A stretch of DNA of 64,000 nt from Brevundimonas guildfordensis (GTDB lineage: Bacteria; Pseudomonadota; Alphaproteobacteria; Caulobacterales; Caulobacteraceae), in assembly GCF_014836405.1 (NCBI RefSeq), contig NZ_JACSQU010000001.1, positions 1,612,001 through 1,676,000 on the forward strand. Reading direction: 5' to 3'. The position numbers and the translations under genes were made by a program. The number at the start of each line of letters is the position of its first letter. Within the stretch, counting starts at the first letter, position 1. The notes under the pieces are model-generated. The model was not told where the DNA came from. It saw nothing but the letters and a program-made list of their open reading frames with translations, and made no database searches. Below, piece by piece: positions 1 to 8,315 of this stretch.

Positions 1-562
1 CATTGCTCATCAGGTTCAGCGCCTTGGTGTGCGCCGTCGCCCGCGTCAGCCCCATGCCCAGCAGCATGACGAGGCTCAGCGCAAAGAAGGATCCCGTCCC
101 CGGCCCGAAGAAGCCGTCGTAAAAGCCGATCCCGCCCGCCACGAAGGCGTAGGCCAGGGGCGTCAGCCGGGCGTGGGCGTCCTCGTCCGCCGCCTTGGGG
201 CCGAGCAGGAAATAGAGCGCGATGCCGATCAGCAGCACCGGCAGAAGGATCATCAGCCAGCGCGTGTCCACCAGGGTCACGGCGAAGGCGCCCAGTCCCG
301 ACCCGACCGCGACCAGCGCCAGCGGCCAGCGGATCAGGCGGAAATCCACCCGGCCCTTGCGCCAGAAGTTCCACAGGGCGCTGGCCGTGCCGACGCTGCC
401 CTGCACCTTGTTGGTGGCGATGGCGGCGACCGGGTTCAACCCCACCGACAGCAGGGCCGGCAGGGAGATCAGCCCGCCGCCCCCGGCGATGGCGTCGATG
501 AAGCCGGCGATCACCGACGCGACGCCCAACAGGGCGATGATTTCAGGCGTCAGGTCGAACAC
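1..562 (-). CDS. TauE/SafE (TSUP) family membrane transporter, N-terminal part, cut by window edge
   Basis: The frame opens at a GTG (bases 562-560) and stays open to base 1, giving about 187 residues; the C-terminus lies outside the window. TSUP proteins are inner-membrane exporters or importers of sulfur oxyanions or small organosulfur anions. The two internally repeated signatures of the family are visible: GFIDAIAGGGGLISLPAL at residues 20-37 and GFYDGFFGPGTGSFF at about 146-160. Hydrophobic segments lie between them, at about 80-97 and 102-121. The start is set by the beginning of the conserved first helix; no strong ribosome binding site is visible. The substrate cannot be read from the sequence. 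Confidence 0.85.
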   Translation of the reverse strand, partial: MFDLTPEIIALLGVASVIAGFIDAIAGGGGLISLPALLSVGLNPVAAIATNKVQGSVGTASALWNFWRKGRVDFRLIRWPLALVAVGSGLGAFAVTLVDTRWLMILLPVLLIGIALYFLLGPKAADEDAHARLTPLAYAFVAGGIGFYDGFFGPGTGSFFALSLVMLLGMGLTRATAHTKALNLMSN

Positions 563-645
563 GCGCGCAGCACTCCGGTCAGGCTGGCGCTATAGCCCCG
601 CGCGCGGCGAACCGCCACGCTCGGCCGCGAAATGGGCGAGGCAGC

Positions 646-1008
646 TCAGGACCGGAGCGCAGCCCGGGCCTGACAGGCGCTGGCGACGCCTTCGCGGATG
701 TCGCGATAGCCGGCGCGCTGGGCCAGTTCGGTCGCCTGGCCGCATTCATTGGCGGCGATCAGCTTGTCCAGTTCGTCGGCCAGCAGCCGGCGCTGATTGA
801 TCACGGCGGCCTCATAGTTCCGTTGGACGCGCTCGCGGCGCATGTCGTCGATCATGCGGCGATTATCCATGTCCTGAAAGCGCAACATGGTGGTGTCCGC
901 CCGGTCGGCGCTGGGGCGGATGACCTGATGGTTGGATGGCGGCGCGGGCTGGGCCCCCGTCTGACCGCCAAACGCCGTAACGCCGTAGAACAGAACCGCC
1001 AACAACAT
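646..1008 (-). CDS. Small exported protein of unknown function
   Basis: This encodes 120 residues with an N-terminal signal peptide (MLLAVLFYGVTAFGGQTGAQ). The mature part is polar, with a basic, probably helical middle containing MRRERVQRNYEAAVINQRRL, and ends with two cysteines (NECGQA and ASACQA) that could form a disulfide. The start at 1008 is chosen because GGAGG lies six bases upstream (complement of 1014-1018). A longer frame reaching 1149 exists but would bury the signal peptide. I do not recognise the family. It is divergent from the ClpP-like exported protein that follows, so the two may share a regulatory region. Confidence 0.65.
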   Translation of the reverse strand: MLLAVLFYGVTAFGGQTGAQPAPPSNHQVIRPSADRADTTMLRFQDMDNRRMIDDMRRERVQRNYEAAVINQRRLLADELDKLIAANECGQATELAQRAGYRDIREGVASACQARAALRS

Positions 1009-1167
1009 GACCGACCTCCGTTTGTCGATCATCACTATGCACGAGTTGTCGGGGAGGCCAACCTCTTGACCACGGCGGTCGCGGCGCCGGGCCCTCATCT
1101 TTGGCTTGGACACGGACGCCTCGGCGGGCGCATGGTGGCGGCCTCGCAAGAAGGCTCCGGAGGGCCT

Positions 1168-1947
1168 GTGTCGTTCATCGCCGCCGTGACCTCCGCCATG
1201 ATCGCCGTGATCGCCCCCCAGGCGGCGGCCTCGCCCGCATCGCCCGCCACGACGGAGATGTCAGCCGCGCCTGCGCGGCCCCAGTGGCTGTTGTCGCGCG
1301 AAGGATCGACCATCGTGTTTCGCGGGGCCTTGAACCCGGCCTCTGGCGCCGCACTGGCCCAGGCGCTGTCGGACGAGAGCGTCGAGGGTCTGGTGATCGA
1401 CAGCGGCGGCGGCGATGAGAATGCGGCGCTGGATGCGGCCGAGGTCATCCTGGCGCGGCGCCTGCCGGTGACGGTGCGGGGCCAGTGCACGTCCGCCTGC
1501 GCCAACGCCATCTTCGCCGCCGGAGCGACGCGGACGATAGAGCGGGCGGGCTTCGTCAGCTTCCACCACTCCTCGCCGGTGATCGAGGCCAACTATCAAA
1601 AGCTGAACGAGGCCGTGCCTGACGAAATCGCTTTAGGCGCCCGGCGGCTGCGGGCCCTTTACGCCGCGCGGGGCGCCGACCCCGGCATTCTGGAGTGCGC
1701 CGCCGCCCAGATCGGGCTGTCGGACATTCAGACACAGGTGACCATCCCCGGCGAGACGACGCCGCGCGCGGCCTGGCTGTCGCGCCATTCGCTGTGGTTG
1801 CCGCATGAGGCGACGCTGCGTCGGTACGGCCTGGGCTTCACCCGCTGGGGGCGACCGCCCAGCCGCCGCGACGTGCTGGCCCGCCTGCGCCCGCCCAACC
1901 CGCGCGCAGTGGTCTTCGGCGGAGCGCAGGACTGCGTGTCGGGCTGA
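1168..1947 (+). CDS. Exported ClpP/crotonase-fold-like protein (COG3904 type)
   Basis: About 259 residues with a hydrophobic export segment at the N-terminus followed by an Ala/Pro-rich linker. The core IDSGGGDENAALDAAEVI and the motif GQCTSACANAIFAAG match the periplasmic ClpP-like proteins grouped as COG3904, in which a glycine-rich strand, a helix and an S-x-C-type motif follow in this order. A FHHSS motif comes later. Whether it is proteolytically active is unknown; members of this group often lack a proven protease activity. The GTG at 1168 is preferred because GGAGGG lies just upstream, though spacing is short; an ATG at 1132 is an alternative. The frame extends further upstream but there it overlaps the divergent gene. 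Confidence 0.65.
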   Translation: MSFIAAVTSAMIAVIAPQAAASPASPATTEMSAAPARPQWLLSREGSTIVFRGALNPASGAALAQALSDESVEGLVIDSGGGDENAALDAAEVILARRLPVTVRGQCTSACANAIFAAGATRTIERAGFVSFHHSSPVIEANYQKLNEAVPDEIALGARRLRALYAARGADPGILECAAAQIGLSDIQTQVTIPGETTPRAAWLSRHSLWLPHEATLRRYGLGFTRWGRPPSRRDVLARLRPPNPRAVVFGGAQDCVSG

Positions 1948-1963
1948 GCCGGCGCGCTGCGCC

Positions 1964-3055
1964 TTAGTGGTGCGCCGAGGCGCTATGCTTCGCCAGCCAG
2001 GCTCGCATCTGGGCGATTTCTCGCTCTTGGGCGGTGACCACCTCCTCGGCCAGCTGGCGCACCTCGGGATCGCGGCCGTGCTCCAGCGCGACCTCCGCCA
2101 TGGCGACGGCGCCTTCGTGGTGCGGAATCATGCCGCGCATGAAGTCCACGTCGGCGTCGCCGGTGTAGGGCTGGTCCATGCCCGCCATCATCGCGTGATG
2201 GGCCGCCTGATAGGCTTCGGTCGAGGGCGCGCCGCTGGCGACGGCGACAGGGTGGGCAGCCATCGCCGAGGACGGCCCCTGGTGCGCGGCGGGAGCCCAG
2301 CCGAGCGCCGCCGCCGCCATCCAGACGGCCATGGCGATCATCATCAGATTTTCCAGCAGAGACACGAAGCCCAACGGCACCTTGCTGGCGCCGCCGACGC
2401 AGGCGCACTTCAGCTCGCGCTTGTCGATGTAGACGGCCTTGAAGACGGACACGGCGCCTATCCCGCCGATGAAGAGCGCGATGGGAACCGACAGCCAGGT
2501 GAGAACGCCCGCCACCATCAACACGCCGGCGAGCGCCTCGGCGAAGGGATAGATATAGCCGTAGGGGACCCACCGTTTCGCCAGCAGGTCATAGTTCAGG
2601 AACATGGTCGAGAAGGTCTCGACGTTCTGCAGCTTCAGCAGGGCGAGCACGACCATCGAAAAGCCGATGAACCACTCGGCGGCGCGCAGGGTGAAAGGGC
2701 TGCCCAACACCGCATGGCTGGCGCCCATCGCCATCAGGGCGGTGAGGCTGAACAGGACAATCACCGGCCAATAGCTGGTCGCGTCGGGATCGGCGACGGG
2801 CTTGCCGAGGAACCGGCGCAGGTCGTCGTAGCCGCCTACGCGCTGACCGTCGATGAAGGTCTGCGGCGTGGTCATGACGTCGTGCTCAGCCTTGAAGGCG
2901 TCCGTTTCCTCGCGCGTTTTCAGGAGACGGTCGTCGACCCTGTAACCTGACCGCCGCAGCAGGTCTTTCGCCTTGAGCCCGTAGGGGCAGGTGTGCTGCG
3001 CCGTCGCCATGCGGTACAGAACCGCAGTCTTCGCCGCGTTCGATGACTGGGTCAT
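1964..3055 (-). CDS. Three-part fusion: glutaredoxin, MauE-like membrane domain, DUF305 domain
   Basis: 363 residues. An N-terminal glutaredoxin-like domain (residues 8-85) carries a CPYG redox motif and a [13 protein letters not shown] glutathione-site motif. A MauE/DoxX-like membrane region follows (about 95-240, four helices) with ELKCACVGG, two cysteines that may receive electrons or bind metal. The C-terminal DUF305 domain (about 285-360) has the typical [12 protein letters not shown], known from copper-binding CopM. The start is the ATG at 3055, after an AGAGAG ribosome site. The long-spacer promoter in the divergent intergenic region reads into this gene, and a MerR-family gene lies on the other side. 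A role in copper, silver or thiol stress is inferred, not shown. Confidence 0.85.
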   Translation of the reverse strand: MTQSSNAAKTAVLYRMATAQHTCPYGLKAKDLLRRSGYRVDDRLLKTREETDAFKAEHDVMTTPQTFIDGQRVGGYDDLRRFLGKPVADPDATSYWPVIVLFSLTALMAMGASHAVLGSPFTLRAAEWFIGFSMVVLALLKLQNVETFSTMFLNYDLLAKRWVPYGYIYPFAEALAGVLMVAGVLTWLSVPIALFIGGIGAVSVFKAVYIDKRELKCACVGGASKVPLGFVSLLENLMMIAMAVWMAAAALGWAPAAHQGPSSAMAAHPVAVASGAPSTEAYQAAHHAMMAGMDQPYTGDADVDFMRGMIPHHEGAVAMAEVALEHGRDPEVRQLAEEVVTAQEREIAQMRAWLAKHSASAHH

Positions 3056-3095
3056 TGCCGATCTCTCTTTCGCTCCGTCGGAACAGGTCGGCGGG

Positions 3096-3127
3096 AATAT
3101 AGGTGCCGTACCATGGTACAGAGTCAA
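3096..3127 (-). promoter_or_regulatory. MerR-type promoter and operator for the fusion gene
   Basis: On the minus strand a -35 box TTGACT (3127-3122) and a -10 box TATATT (3101-3096) are 20 bases apart, or 19 if the -10 is read one base over. The perfect dyad GTACCATGGTAC (3108-3119) sits in the spacer. Long spacers with a GTAC-type dyad are the hallmark of promoters twisted into an active form by MerR-family proteins. The same dyad contains the start codon of the regulator gene on the plus strand. Confidence 0.8.
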
Positions 3128-3517
3128 CAGCCTCGTCCGCTGACGATCGGCAAGCTGGCCGAGGCCGGCGGCGTCGGCGTGGAGACCGTGCGCTTCTATC
3201 AGCGCAAGGGACTGCTCAGGACGCCCGACAGGACCGGAGGCTTCCGCCACTACGGCGCCGACGACCTGCGACGGCTCCTGTTTATTCGCAGGGCCCAGAC
3301 CGCCGGCTTCACCCTGGGCGAGATCGCGGAGCTTCTTGAACTGGACGCCAGCGAAGACCGCAGCCGCGTCCGCGCACTGGCCGAGGCGCGAGTGACGGCG
3401 CTGGACGCCCGCATCGCCGAGATGGAGCAGGCTCGAGATGCGCTCAGGCGGCTGGCCGTGGAATGTCGCGGTAGGGACGAAGGCCCCTGCCCTATCCTGA
3501 AGTCGTTCGACGTTTAG
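3113..3517 (+). CDS. MerR-family transcriptional regulator, metal-sensing type
   Basis: 134 residues. A winged helix-turn-helix (residues 10-50, [20 protein letters not shown]), the RKGLL turn and the GGFRHY motif are followed by a dimerisation helix and a C-terminal metal loop. The loop has two cysteines eight residues apart ([13 protein letters not shown]). That spacing is like CueR (eight) rather than mercury MerR (nine), and the third cysteine that MerR uses at the start of the dimer helix is missing. A monovalent copper, silver or gold sensor is therefore more likely than a mercury sensor. The ATG at 3113 lies in the centre of the operator dyad, with only a weak AGG upstream, so the regulator probably limits its own expression. 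Confidence 0.88.
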   Translation: MVQSQQPRPLTIGKLAEAGGVGVETVRFYQRKGLLRTPDRTGGFRHYGADDLRRLLFIRRAQTAGFTLGEIAELLELDASEDRSRVRALAEARVTALDARIAEMEQARDALRRLAVECRGRDEGPCPILKSFDV

Positions 3518-3604
3518 GTCCGCTTCGCGCCGCTGACAGCCGCCCTCCCGTAGCGGCCGCCGGTGATTTCTGCGATCAAGCGGCCTGCATCAGGAGGCTA
3601 GATC

Positions 3605-4357
3605 ATGGCGGGATCCATCCATATCGGAGTCGGCGGCTGGACGTTCGAGCCGTGGCGGGGGGTCTTCTATCCCGAGGGGCTGGTGCAGAAGCGAGAGCTG
3701 GAGTTCGCCAGCCGGGCGCTGACCTCGATCGAGATCAACGGCACCTATTATTCGACCTTCAAGCCCGACAGCTGGATGAAGTGGCGCGACGAGACGCCCG
3801 ACGGCTTCGTCTTCTCGGTCAAGGCCAGCCGCTATTGCACCAATCGAAAGGTGCTCTCGGACGGCGCCGAGAGCTTTGAGCGCTTTCTATCGCAGGGGCT
3901 GACCGTCCTGGGCGACAAGCTGGGGCCGATCAACTGGCAGTTCATGGGAACCAAGAAGTTCGATCCCGAGGACTTCGAAGGCTTCCTGAAGCTGCTGCCG
4001 CCGGAGAAGGACGGCGTACGGCTGCGCCACGCGCTGGAAGTGCGCAATCCGACCTTCGCCACCGAACAGTTCTATGATCTGGCCCGCAAATACGGCGCGG
4101 CCATCGTCTATGCGGTCGACGACGAGGAGCCGACCTGGCCGCAGATCGACGAGGCGACAGCGGACTTTACCTACGCCCGGCTGATGTCCAGCCGTGAGGA
4201 CGAGCCGACAGGCATGACCTCGGGCGAACTGGACGCCGTGGCGAAACAGGCGCGCGGCTGGGCCGGGCGCGGCGACGTCTTCGCCTACTTCATCTCGGGG
4301 GCCAAGGTGCGGAACCCGGCGGCGGCCCAGGCGCTGATCGCCAAGTTGAAGGACTGA
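3605..4357 (+). CDS. DUF72 family protein (YecE-like)
   Basis: 250 residues with the family opening IGVGGWTFEPWRGVFYP and the core SIEINGTYYSTFKPDSWMKW, followed by FVFSVKASRYCTN. DUF72 proteins adopt a TIM-barrel-like fold and have no firmly established activity. The start follows AGGAGG (about 3593-3598) at a good distance. The next gene starts five bases after the stop, so the two are probably cotranscribed. Confidence 0.9.
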   Translation: MAGSIHIGVGGWTFEPWRGVFYPEGLVQKRELEFASRALTSIEINGTYYSTFKPDSWMKWRDETPDGFVFSVKASRYCTNRKVLSDGAESFERFLSQGLTVLGDKLGPINWQFMGTKKFDPEDFEGFLKLLPPEKDGVRLRHALEVRNPTFATEQFYDLARKYGAAIVYAVDDEEPTWPQIDEATADFTYARLMSSREDEPTGMTSGELDAVAKQARGWAGRGDVFAYFISGAKVRNPAAAQALIAKLKD

Positions 4358-4362
4358 CCGCC

Positions 4363-5433
4363 ATGCCCATCGCCACACGCGCTTTCGCCGCAACCGCAGC
4401 CGACCAGCCGCTGAGCCCCTATAGCCTCGAGCGGCGCGATCCGGGGCCGGACGACGTGGCGATCGAGATCAGATACTGCGGCGTCTGCCACTCGGACCTG
4501 CATGTGGCCAAGAACGAGCTGGGCGGGACGCGCTATCCCATCGTGCCGGGTCATGAGATCGCCGGGGTGGTGACGGCGGTTGGCGCCAACGTCACGCGCT
4601 TCAAGGCCGGCGACCGCGTCGGCGTCGGCTGCATGGTCGACAGCTGCCGCACCTGCTCGGCCTGCCGCGAGGGGCTGGAGCAGTATTGCGAGCCGGGCAT
4701 GACCCAGACCTACGGTTCGTCCGATCCCAAGGGCGCCGAGGTCGGCCAGACCATCACCCAGGGCGGCTATTCGGATCGCATCACGGTCGATCAGGCCTTC
4801 GTGCTGCGCATTCCCGACAGCCTGCCGCTGGATGCGGCGGCGCCGCTGCTCTGCGCGGGCGTGACCATCTGGTCGCCGCTGAAGACCTGGGGCGTGGGGC
4901 CGGGGTCCAAGGTGGCGGTGATCGGCCTGGGGGGCCTGGGCCATATGGCGGTCAAGCTGGCCGCCGCCCTGGGCGCCGAGGTGACGGTGCTGTCGACCTC
5001 GGATCGCAAGAAGGCCGACGCCGAGCGGATGGGCGCCCGCCACTTCCTGATCAACTCGGACGCGGACGCAATGAAAGCGGCGGCCGAACAGTTCGACCTG
5101 ATCATCAACACCGTCTCGGCCACGCACGAGATCGCCAGCCACGTCAATCTGCTGGCGCGCGACGGGACCATGGTCATGCTGGGGCTGTCGACGGAGGGAC
5201 TGCCGGTCTTCGCCAGACCCCTGCTGTGGCGGCGCCGACGCATCGCCGGCTCGCTGATCGGCGGGATCCGCGAGACGCAGGAGATGCTCGACTTCTGCGC
5301 GGAACACGGGATCGTGTGCGATATTGAAGTGATCGCCCCCGACCAGATCAACCAGGCTTATGAACGGATGGAGCGGTCGGACGTGCGCTATCGCTTCGTC
5401 ATCGACATGGGCCGCTTGGCCGCGACGGCTTAG
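4363..5433 (+). CDS. Zinc-dependent NAD(P) alcohol/aldehyde dehydrogenase (YahK/CAD type)
   Basis: 356 residues of the medium-chain dehydrogenase family. The catalytic zinc ligands are in CGVCHSD and GHEIAGVV, with a later cysteine in LLCAGVTIW. The structural zinc site is CMVDSCRTCSACREGLEQYC. The nucleotide fold has GLGGLGHMAVK. The overall pattern fits the cinnamyl-alcohol/YahK-like branch, which reduces varied aldehydes with NADPH. The physiological substrate cannot be told from the sequence. It follows the DUF72 gene closely. Confidence 0.93.
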   Translation: MPIATRAFAATAADQPLSPYSLERRDPGPDDVAIEIRYCGVCHSDLHVAKNELGGTRYPIVPGHEIAGVVTAVGANVTRFKAGDRVGVGCMVDSCRTCSACREGLEQYCEPGMTQTYGSSDPKGAEVGQTITQGGYSDRITVDQAFVLRIPDSLPLDAAAPLLCAGVTIWSPLKTWGVGPGSKVAVIGLGGLGHMAVKLAAALGAEVTVLSTSDRKKADAERMGARHFLINSDADAMKAAAEQFDLIINTVSATHEIASHVNLLARDGTMVMLGLSTEGLPVFARPLLWRRRRIAGSLIGGIRETQEMLDFCAEHGIVCDIEVIAPDQINQAYERMERSDVRYRFVIDMGRLAATA

Positions 5434-5535
5434 CCCCGTCTTCTCGTTCGACGCGCGCCGCGCTAAGGCTGGCGTCCAAGGGAGGCGGACGGCGTCGCGC
5501 CCGCGATGGCCGCCGCACAGGATCAGGGAGACGTC

Positions 5536-6261
5536 ATGACGCGTACCGCATTCGTCACCGGGGGCACCCGGGGCATCGGCAAGGCGATCGTTCAGCGACT
5601 GAAGGAAGACGGCCTGCAGGTCGCGGCCGGCTATTCCGGCAACACCGAGGCCGCAGAGGCCACCGCCCGCGAGCTGGGCGTCATGGTGGTGAAGGGCAAC
5701 GTCGGCTCGTTCGAGGACTGCGAACGGGCGGTCAAGGAGGTCGAGGCGCAGCTGGGCCCGATCGACGTGCTGGTCAACAACGCCGGCATCACCCGCGACG
5801 GCTTCTTCCACAAGATGAGCGCCGACCAGTGGTCCGACGTGATCCGGGTCAACATGGACAGCGTGTTCAACATGACGCGCCAGGTCATCAACGGCATGCG
5901 CGACCGGGGCTTCGGCCGCATCGTCAACATCTCCTCGATCAACGGCCAGAAGGGCCAGATCGGCCAGACCAACTATTCCGCCGCCAAGGCCGGGATGATC
6001 GGCTTCACCAAGGCGCTGGCGCTCGAAAACGCCCGCAAGGGCGTGACCGTCAACTGCATCGCGCCGGGCTATATCGACACCGAAATGGTCGGGGCCATGG
6101 ACCAGAAGGTGCTGGACGCCATCGTGGCCCAGATTCCGGTCGGCCGCCTGGGCAAGGGCGAAGAGATCGCCGACATGGTGTCCTGGCTGTCGGGCGAGCG
6201 TGCCGGATATGTCACAGGGTGCACCCTGTCGCTCAATGGCGGGCAGTACCTGGTTGGTTAA
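5536..6261 (+). CDS. phbB: Acetoacetyl-CoA reductase
   Basis: 241 residues of the short-chain dehydrogenase family. The NADP-binding TGGTRGIGKAI opens the protein, NNAGITRD follows, and the catalytic Ser-Tyr-Lys set lies in NISSINGQKGQ and TNYSAAKAGMIGF. The GQ-x-GQ-x-NYSAAKAG pattern is typical of PhbB/PhaB, which reduces acetoacetyl-CoA to (R)-3-hydroxybutyryl-CoA for polyhydroxybutyrate. A FabG-type role is less likely. The ATG at 5536 follows GGGAGA; an upstream in-frame start at 5506 has no ribosome site. No other polyhydroxybutyrate gene is in the window. Confidence 0.92.
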   Translation: MTRTAFVTGGTRGIGKAIVQRLKEDGLQVAAGYSGNTEAAEATARELGVMVVKGNVGSFEDCERAVKEVEAQLGPIDVLVNNAGITRDGFFHKMSADQWSDVIRVNMDSVFNMTRQVINGMRDRGFGRIVNISSINGQKGQIGQTNYSAAKAGMIGFTKALALENARKGVTVNCIAPGYIDTEMVGAMDQKVLDAIVAQIPVGRLGKGEEIADMVSWLSGERAGYVTGCTLSLNGGQYLVG

Positions 6262-6309
6262 GCCGCGTTCGCCCAAAATCCGCCGTTCGGGCATACCACC
6301 TCTGAAGGC

Positions 6310-7155
6310 ATGAGGTCTGCGGTCCAAGCCGTGGCGGAGAAACCGCCTGCCGTGATCCTCGCGACGCATCGCGCCGCGGGGCCTGCGGGCCTGCGCGCCT
6401 GGCGCCGCGCCAGCGCGACGGCGGGCCTGGCCTTGGCTCTGGCCTGCGGCGTCGCCGCTCCCGAGGCCGCAGCCCAGATCCGCTCCAACGCCCAGGCGGA
6501 GCACAGCCGGGCGATCCGCGATCAGTCCGTCACCCGCACCACGCCGCCGCCAGGCCGCTATGTCTCCGAGGCGGGCCAGGGCTTCGTCCTGGACCAGGCC
6601 GGGTCGCTGACCCTGCTGCGGTTCGAGCGCTCGACCGAGACCTGGGCCCTGCGCCCGTCCTCGGCGCCGCGCGGCGACACCATCTACCGCAACGACGCCG
6701 GCGATCAGGTGCTGCGCGTCACGGCGGGCGGCGGCATCACCGTCTATACGACGCGGACGCCGGGCGGCTCGCCGGTGTCGCTGGCCGGGCCGCCGGTCAG
6801 CCTGGCCCCGCCGTCGCTGGGGCCGGTGCAGATGTTCAACCTGATGGCGCGCCGCAGCGGACTGGTCTCCGAGGCCATGGGGCGGCTGGTGCGGATCAAC
6901 CTGGACGGCCAGGAATCCGAGGCCCTGTGCATCGAGGCGCTGATCGTCACCACCGACGCGGTGGTCCGCATCGCCCGCTCGCCCAGCGCCCGCCCCTTCC
7001 TGGACCGGCTGCGCAGCATCACCATCGTCGAAGGGCAGCGCTCGTCGGTGACCTATTCCGGCGGCGACCTGCGCGTGGTGGTCGATCCGCGCCGGGGCAT
7101 CGCCGGGCGGCCGTCCTCGGCCCGCGTCATTCGCGCGGTGATCCCGCAGGACTGA
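6310..7155 (+). CDS. Exported protein, probably DUF4908 family
   Basis: 281 residues. The first 55 residues contain a twin-arginine-free basic stretch and a hydrophobic segment (ATAGLALALACGVAAPEAAA) that looks like a signal peptide with a long N-region, so the true start may be further in. The mature part has PPPGRYVSEAGQGFVLDQAG and an alternation of short strands; it is rich in Arg, Ser and Gly. It resembles DUF4908 proteins of Caulobacterales, which have no known function. It stands alone between phbB and the oxygenase gene. Confidence 0.65.
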   Translation: MRSAVQAVAEKPPAVILATHRAAGPAGLRAWRRASATAGLALALACGVAAPEAAAQIRSNAQAEHSRAIRDQSVTRTTPPPGRYVSEAGQGFVLDQAGSLTLLRFERSTETWALRPSSAPRGDTIYRNDAGDQVLRVTAGGGITVYTTRTPGGSPVSLAGPPVSLAPPSLGPVQMFNLMARRSGLVSEAMGRLVRINLDGQESEALCIEALIVTTDAVVRIARSPSARPFLDRLRSITIVEGQRSSVTYSGGDLRVVVDPRRGIAGRPSSARVIRAVIPQD

Positions 7156-7249
7156 CCTGGGACCAAAGGCCCAACCTCGCCATCTGCCCTTTCGCCGCCA
7201 TTGGGCGTATGAGGGCGGCCATATTCACCATCACAGAGGCTGATTTACA

Positions 7250-8230
7250 GTGACCTCTTCCCTCACCGCCGTCTCCGCCGAGGATCAGGCCAAGACCCGC
7301 GCCATCGTCCCGGTGTCGATGAAGGGCTATGACGCCGACTTCCAGGCCTTCTCCGACGCCCTGGGCGCCTCGTTTTCCCGCTACGGCTTCGCGGTCATCG
7401 CTGACCACGGCCTGGACCAAGGCCTGATCGACGCCGCGGTGAACGACGCCAAGGCCTTCTTCGCCCTGCCTGAGGAGGTGAAGCGCCAGTATCACCAGCC
7501 GGGCACCGGCGGGGCGCGCGGCCTGACCCCGTTCGGCGTCGAGGCGGCCAAGGGCGCCAAGGCGGTCGACCTGAAAGAGTTCTGGCACACCGGCCGCGAA
7601 CTGCCGGACGACCACCCCTATCGCCAATACATGCGCGACAACGTCTGGCCGACCGAGATCGAAGGCTTCCGCCAGCACGTCTATGGCCTGTACGAAGGTC
7701 TGGACGAACTGGGTCGCCGCATCCTGAAGGCCATCGCCCGCTATCTGAAGCTGGATGACGCCTATTTCGAGGACAAGGTCCAGCTGGGCAACAGCGTGCT
7801 GCGCCTGCTGCACTATCCGCCGATCCCGGCCGACGCCGAGGGCGTGCGCGCGGGCGCCCATGAAGACATCAACGTCATCACCCTGCTGCTGGGCGCCGAA
7901 GAGGCGGGCCTGCAGCTGAAGGACTCGGACGGCGAGTGGCTGGACATCGCCCCGCCGCCGGGCGCCCTGGTGGTCAACATCGGCGACATGCTGCAGCGGC
8001 TGGTCAACCACGTCCTGCCGTCGACGACGCACCGCGTGGTCAATCCGGCCCCCGAGCGTCGCGGCTTCGCCCGCTATTCGACGCCCTTCTTCCTGCACTT
8101 CAATCCGGACTTCCCGATCGAAACCCTGCCCTCGACGGTCACGGCGGAAAACCCGGACCGCTATGCGGGCAAGACCATCCTGGCCGAAGACTTCCTGACC
8201 GAGCGGTTGAAGGAGATCCGCCTGATCTGA
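7250..8230 (+). CDS. Isopenicillin N synthase-like Fe(II)/2-oxoglutarate-type oxygenase
   Basis: 326 residues. The N-terminal DIOX_N region has FSRYGFAVIADHGLDQGLID. The iron ligands are His and Asp in GAHEDINVITLL and the distal His in TTHRVVNP; the 2-oxoglutarate arginine lies in RYSTPFFLH. These enzymes hydroxylate or desaturate small molecules; the substrate is unknown. The start is a GTG at 7250 with an AGAGG-like ribosome site upstream. A strong terminator follows the stop. Confidence 0.9.
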   Translation: MTSSLTAVSAEDQAKTRAIVPVSMKGYDADFQAFSDALGASFSRYGFAVIADHGLDQGLIDAAVNDAKAFFALPEEVKRQYHQPGTGGARGLTPFGVEAAKGAKAVDLKEFWHTGRELPDDHPYRQYMRDNVWPTEIEGFRQHVYGLYEGLDELGRRILKAIARYLKLDDAYFEDKVQLGNSVLRLLHYPPIPADAEGVRAGAHEDINVITLLLGAEEAGLQLKDSDGEWLDIAPPPGALVVNIGDMLQRLVNHVLPSTTHRVVNPAPERRGFARYSTPFFLHFNPDFPIETLPSTVTAENPDRYAGKTILAEDFLTERLKEIRLI

Positions 8231-8256
8231 CCGGGCGGAACCATCGAAACGACGAA

Positions 8257-8288
8257 GGGCCGGCGGAGCGATCCGCCGGCCCTTTTTG
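8257..8288 (+). terminator. Intrinsic terminator after the oxygenase gene
   Basis: A perfect ten-base stem GGGCCGGCGG/CCGCCGGCCC with the loop AGCGAT is followed by five T residues. It ends the oxygenase transcript and separates it from the convergent TadG-like gene. Confidence 0.92.
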
Positions 8289-8315
8289 TTGGCCCCCCCT
8301 GCCTTGCGAGGCCCC

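Noticed and set aside
3113..3517. Mercury resistance operon
   Set aside because: There is no merA, merT or merP, and the regulator lacks one of the three mercury cysteines.
4285..6504. 739-codon open frame on the minus strand
   Set aside because: It lies opposite the alcohol dehydrogenase and phbB genes. Its product is rich in Arg, His and Ala with no recognisable motif, as expected of a shadow frame in high-GC DNA.
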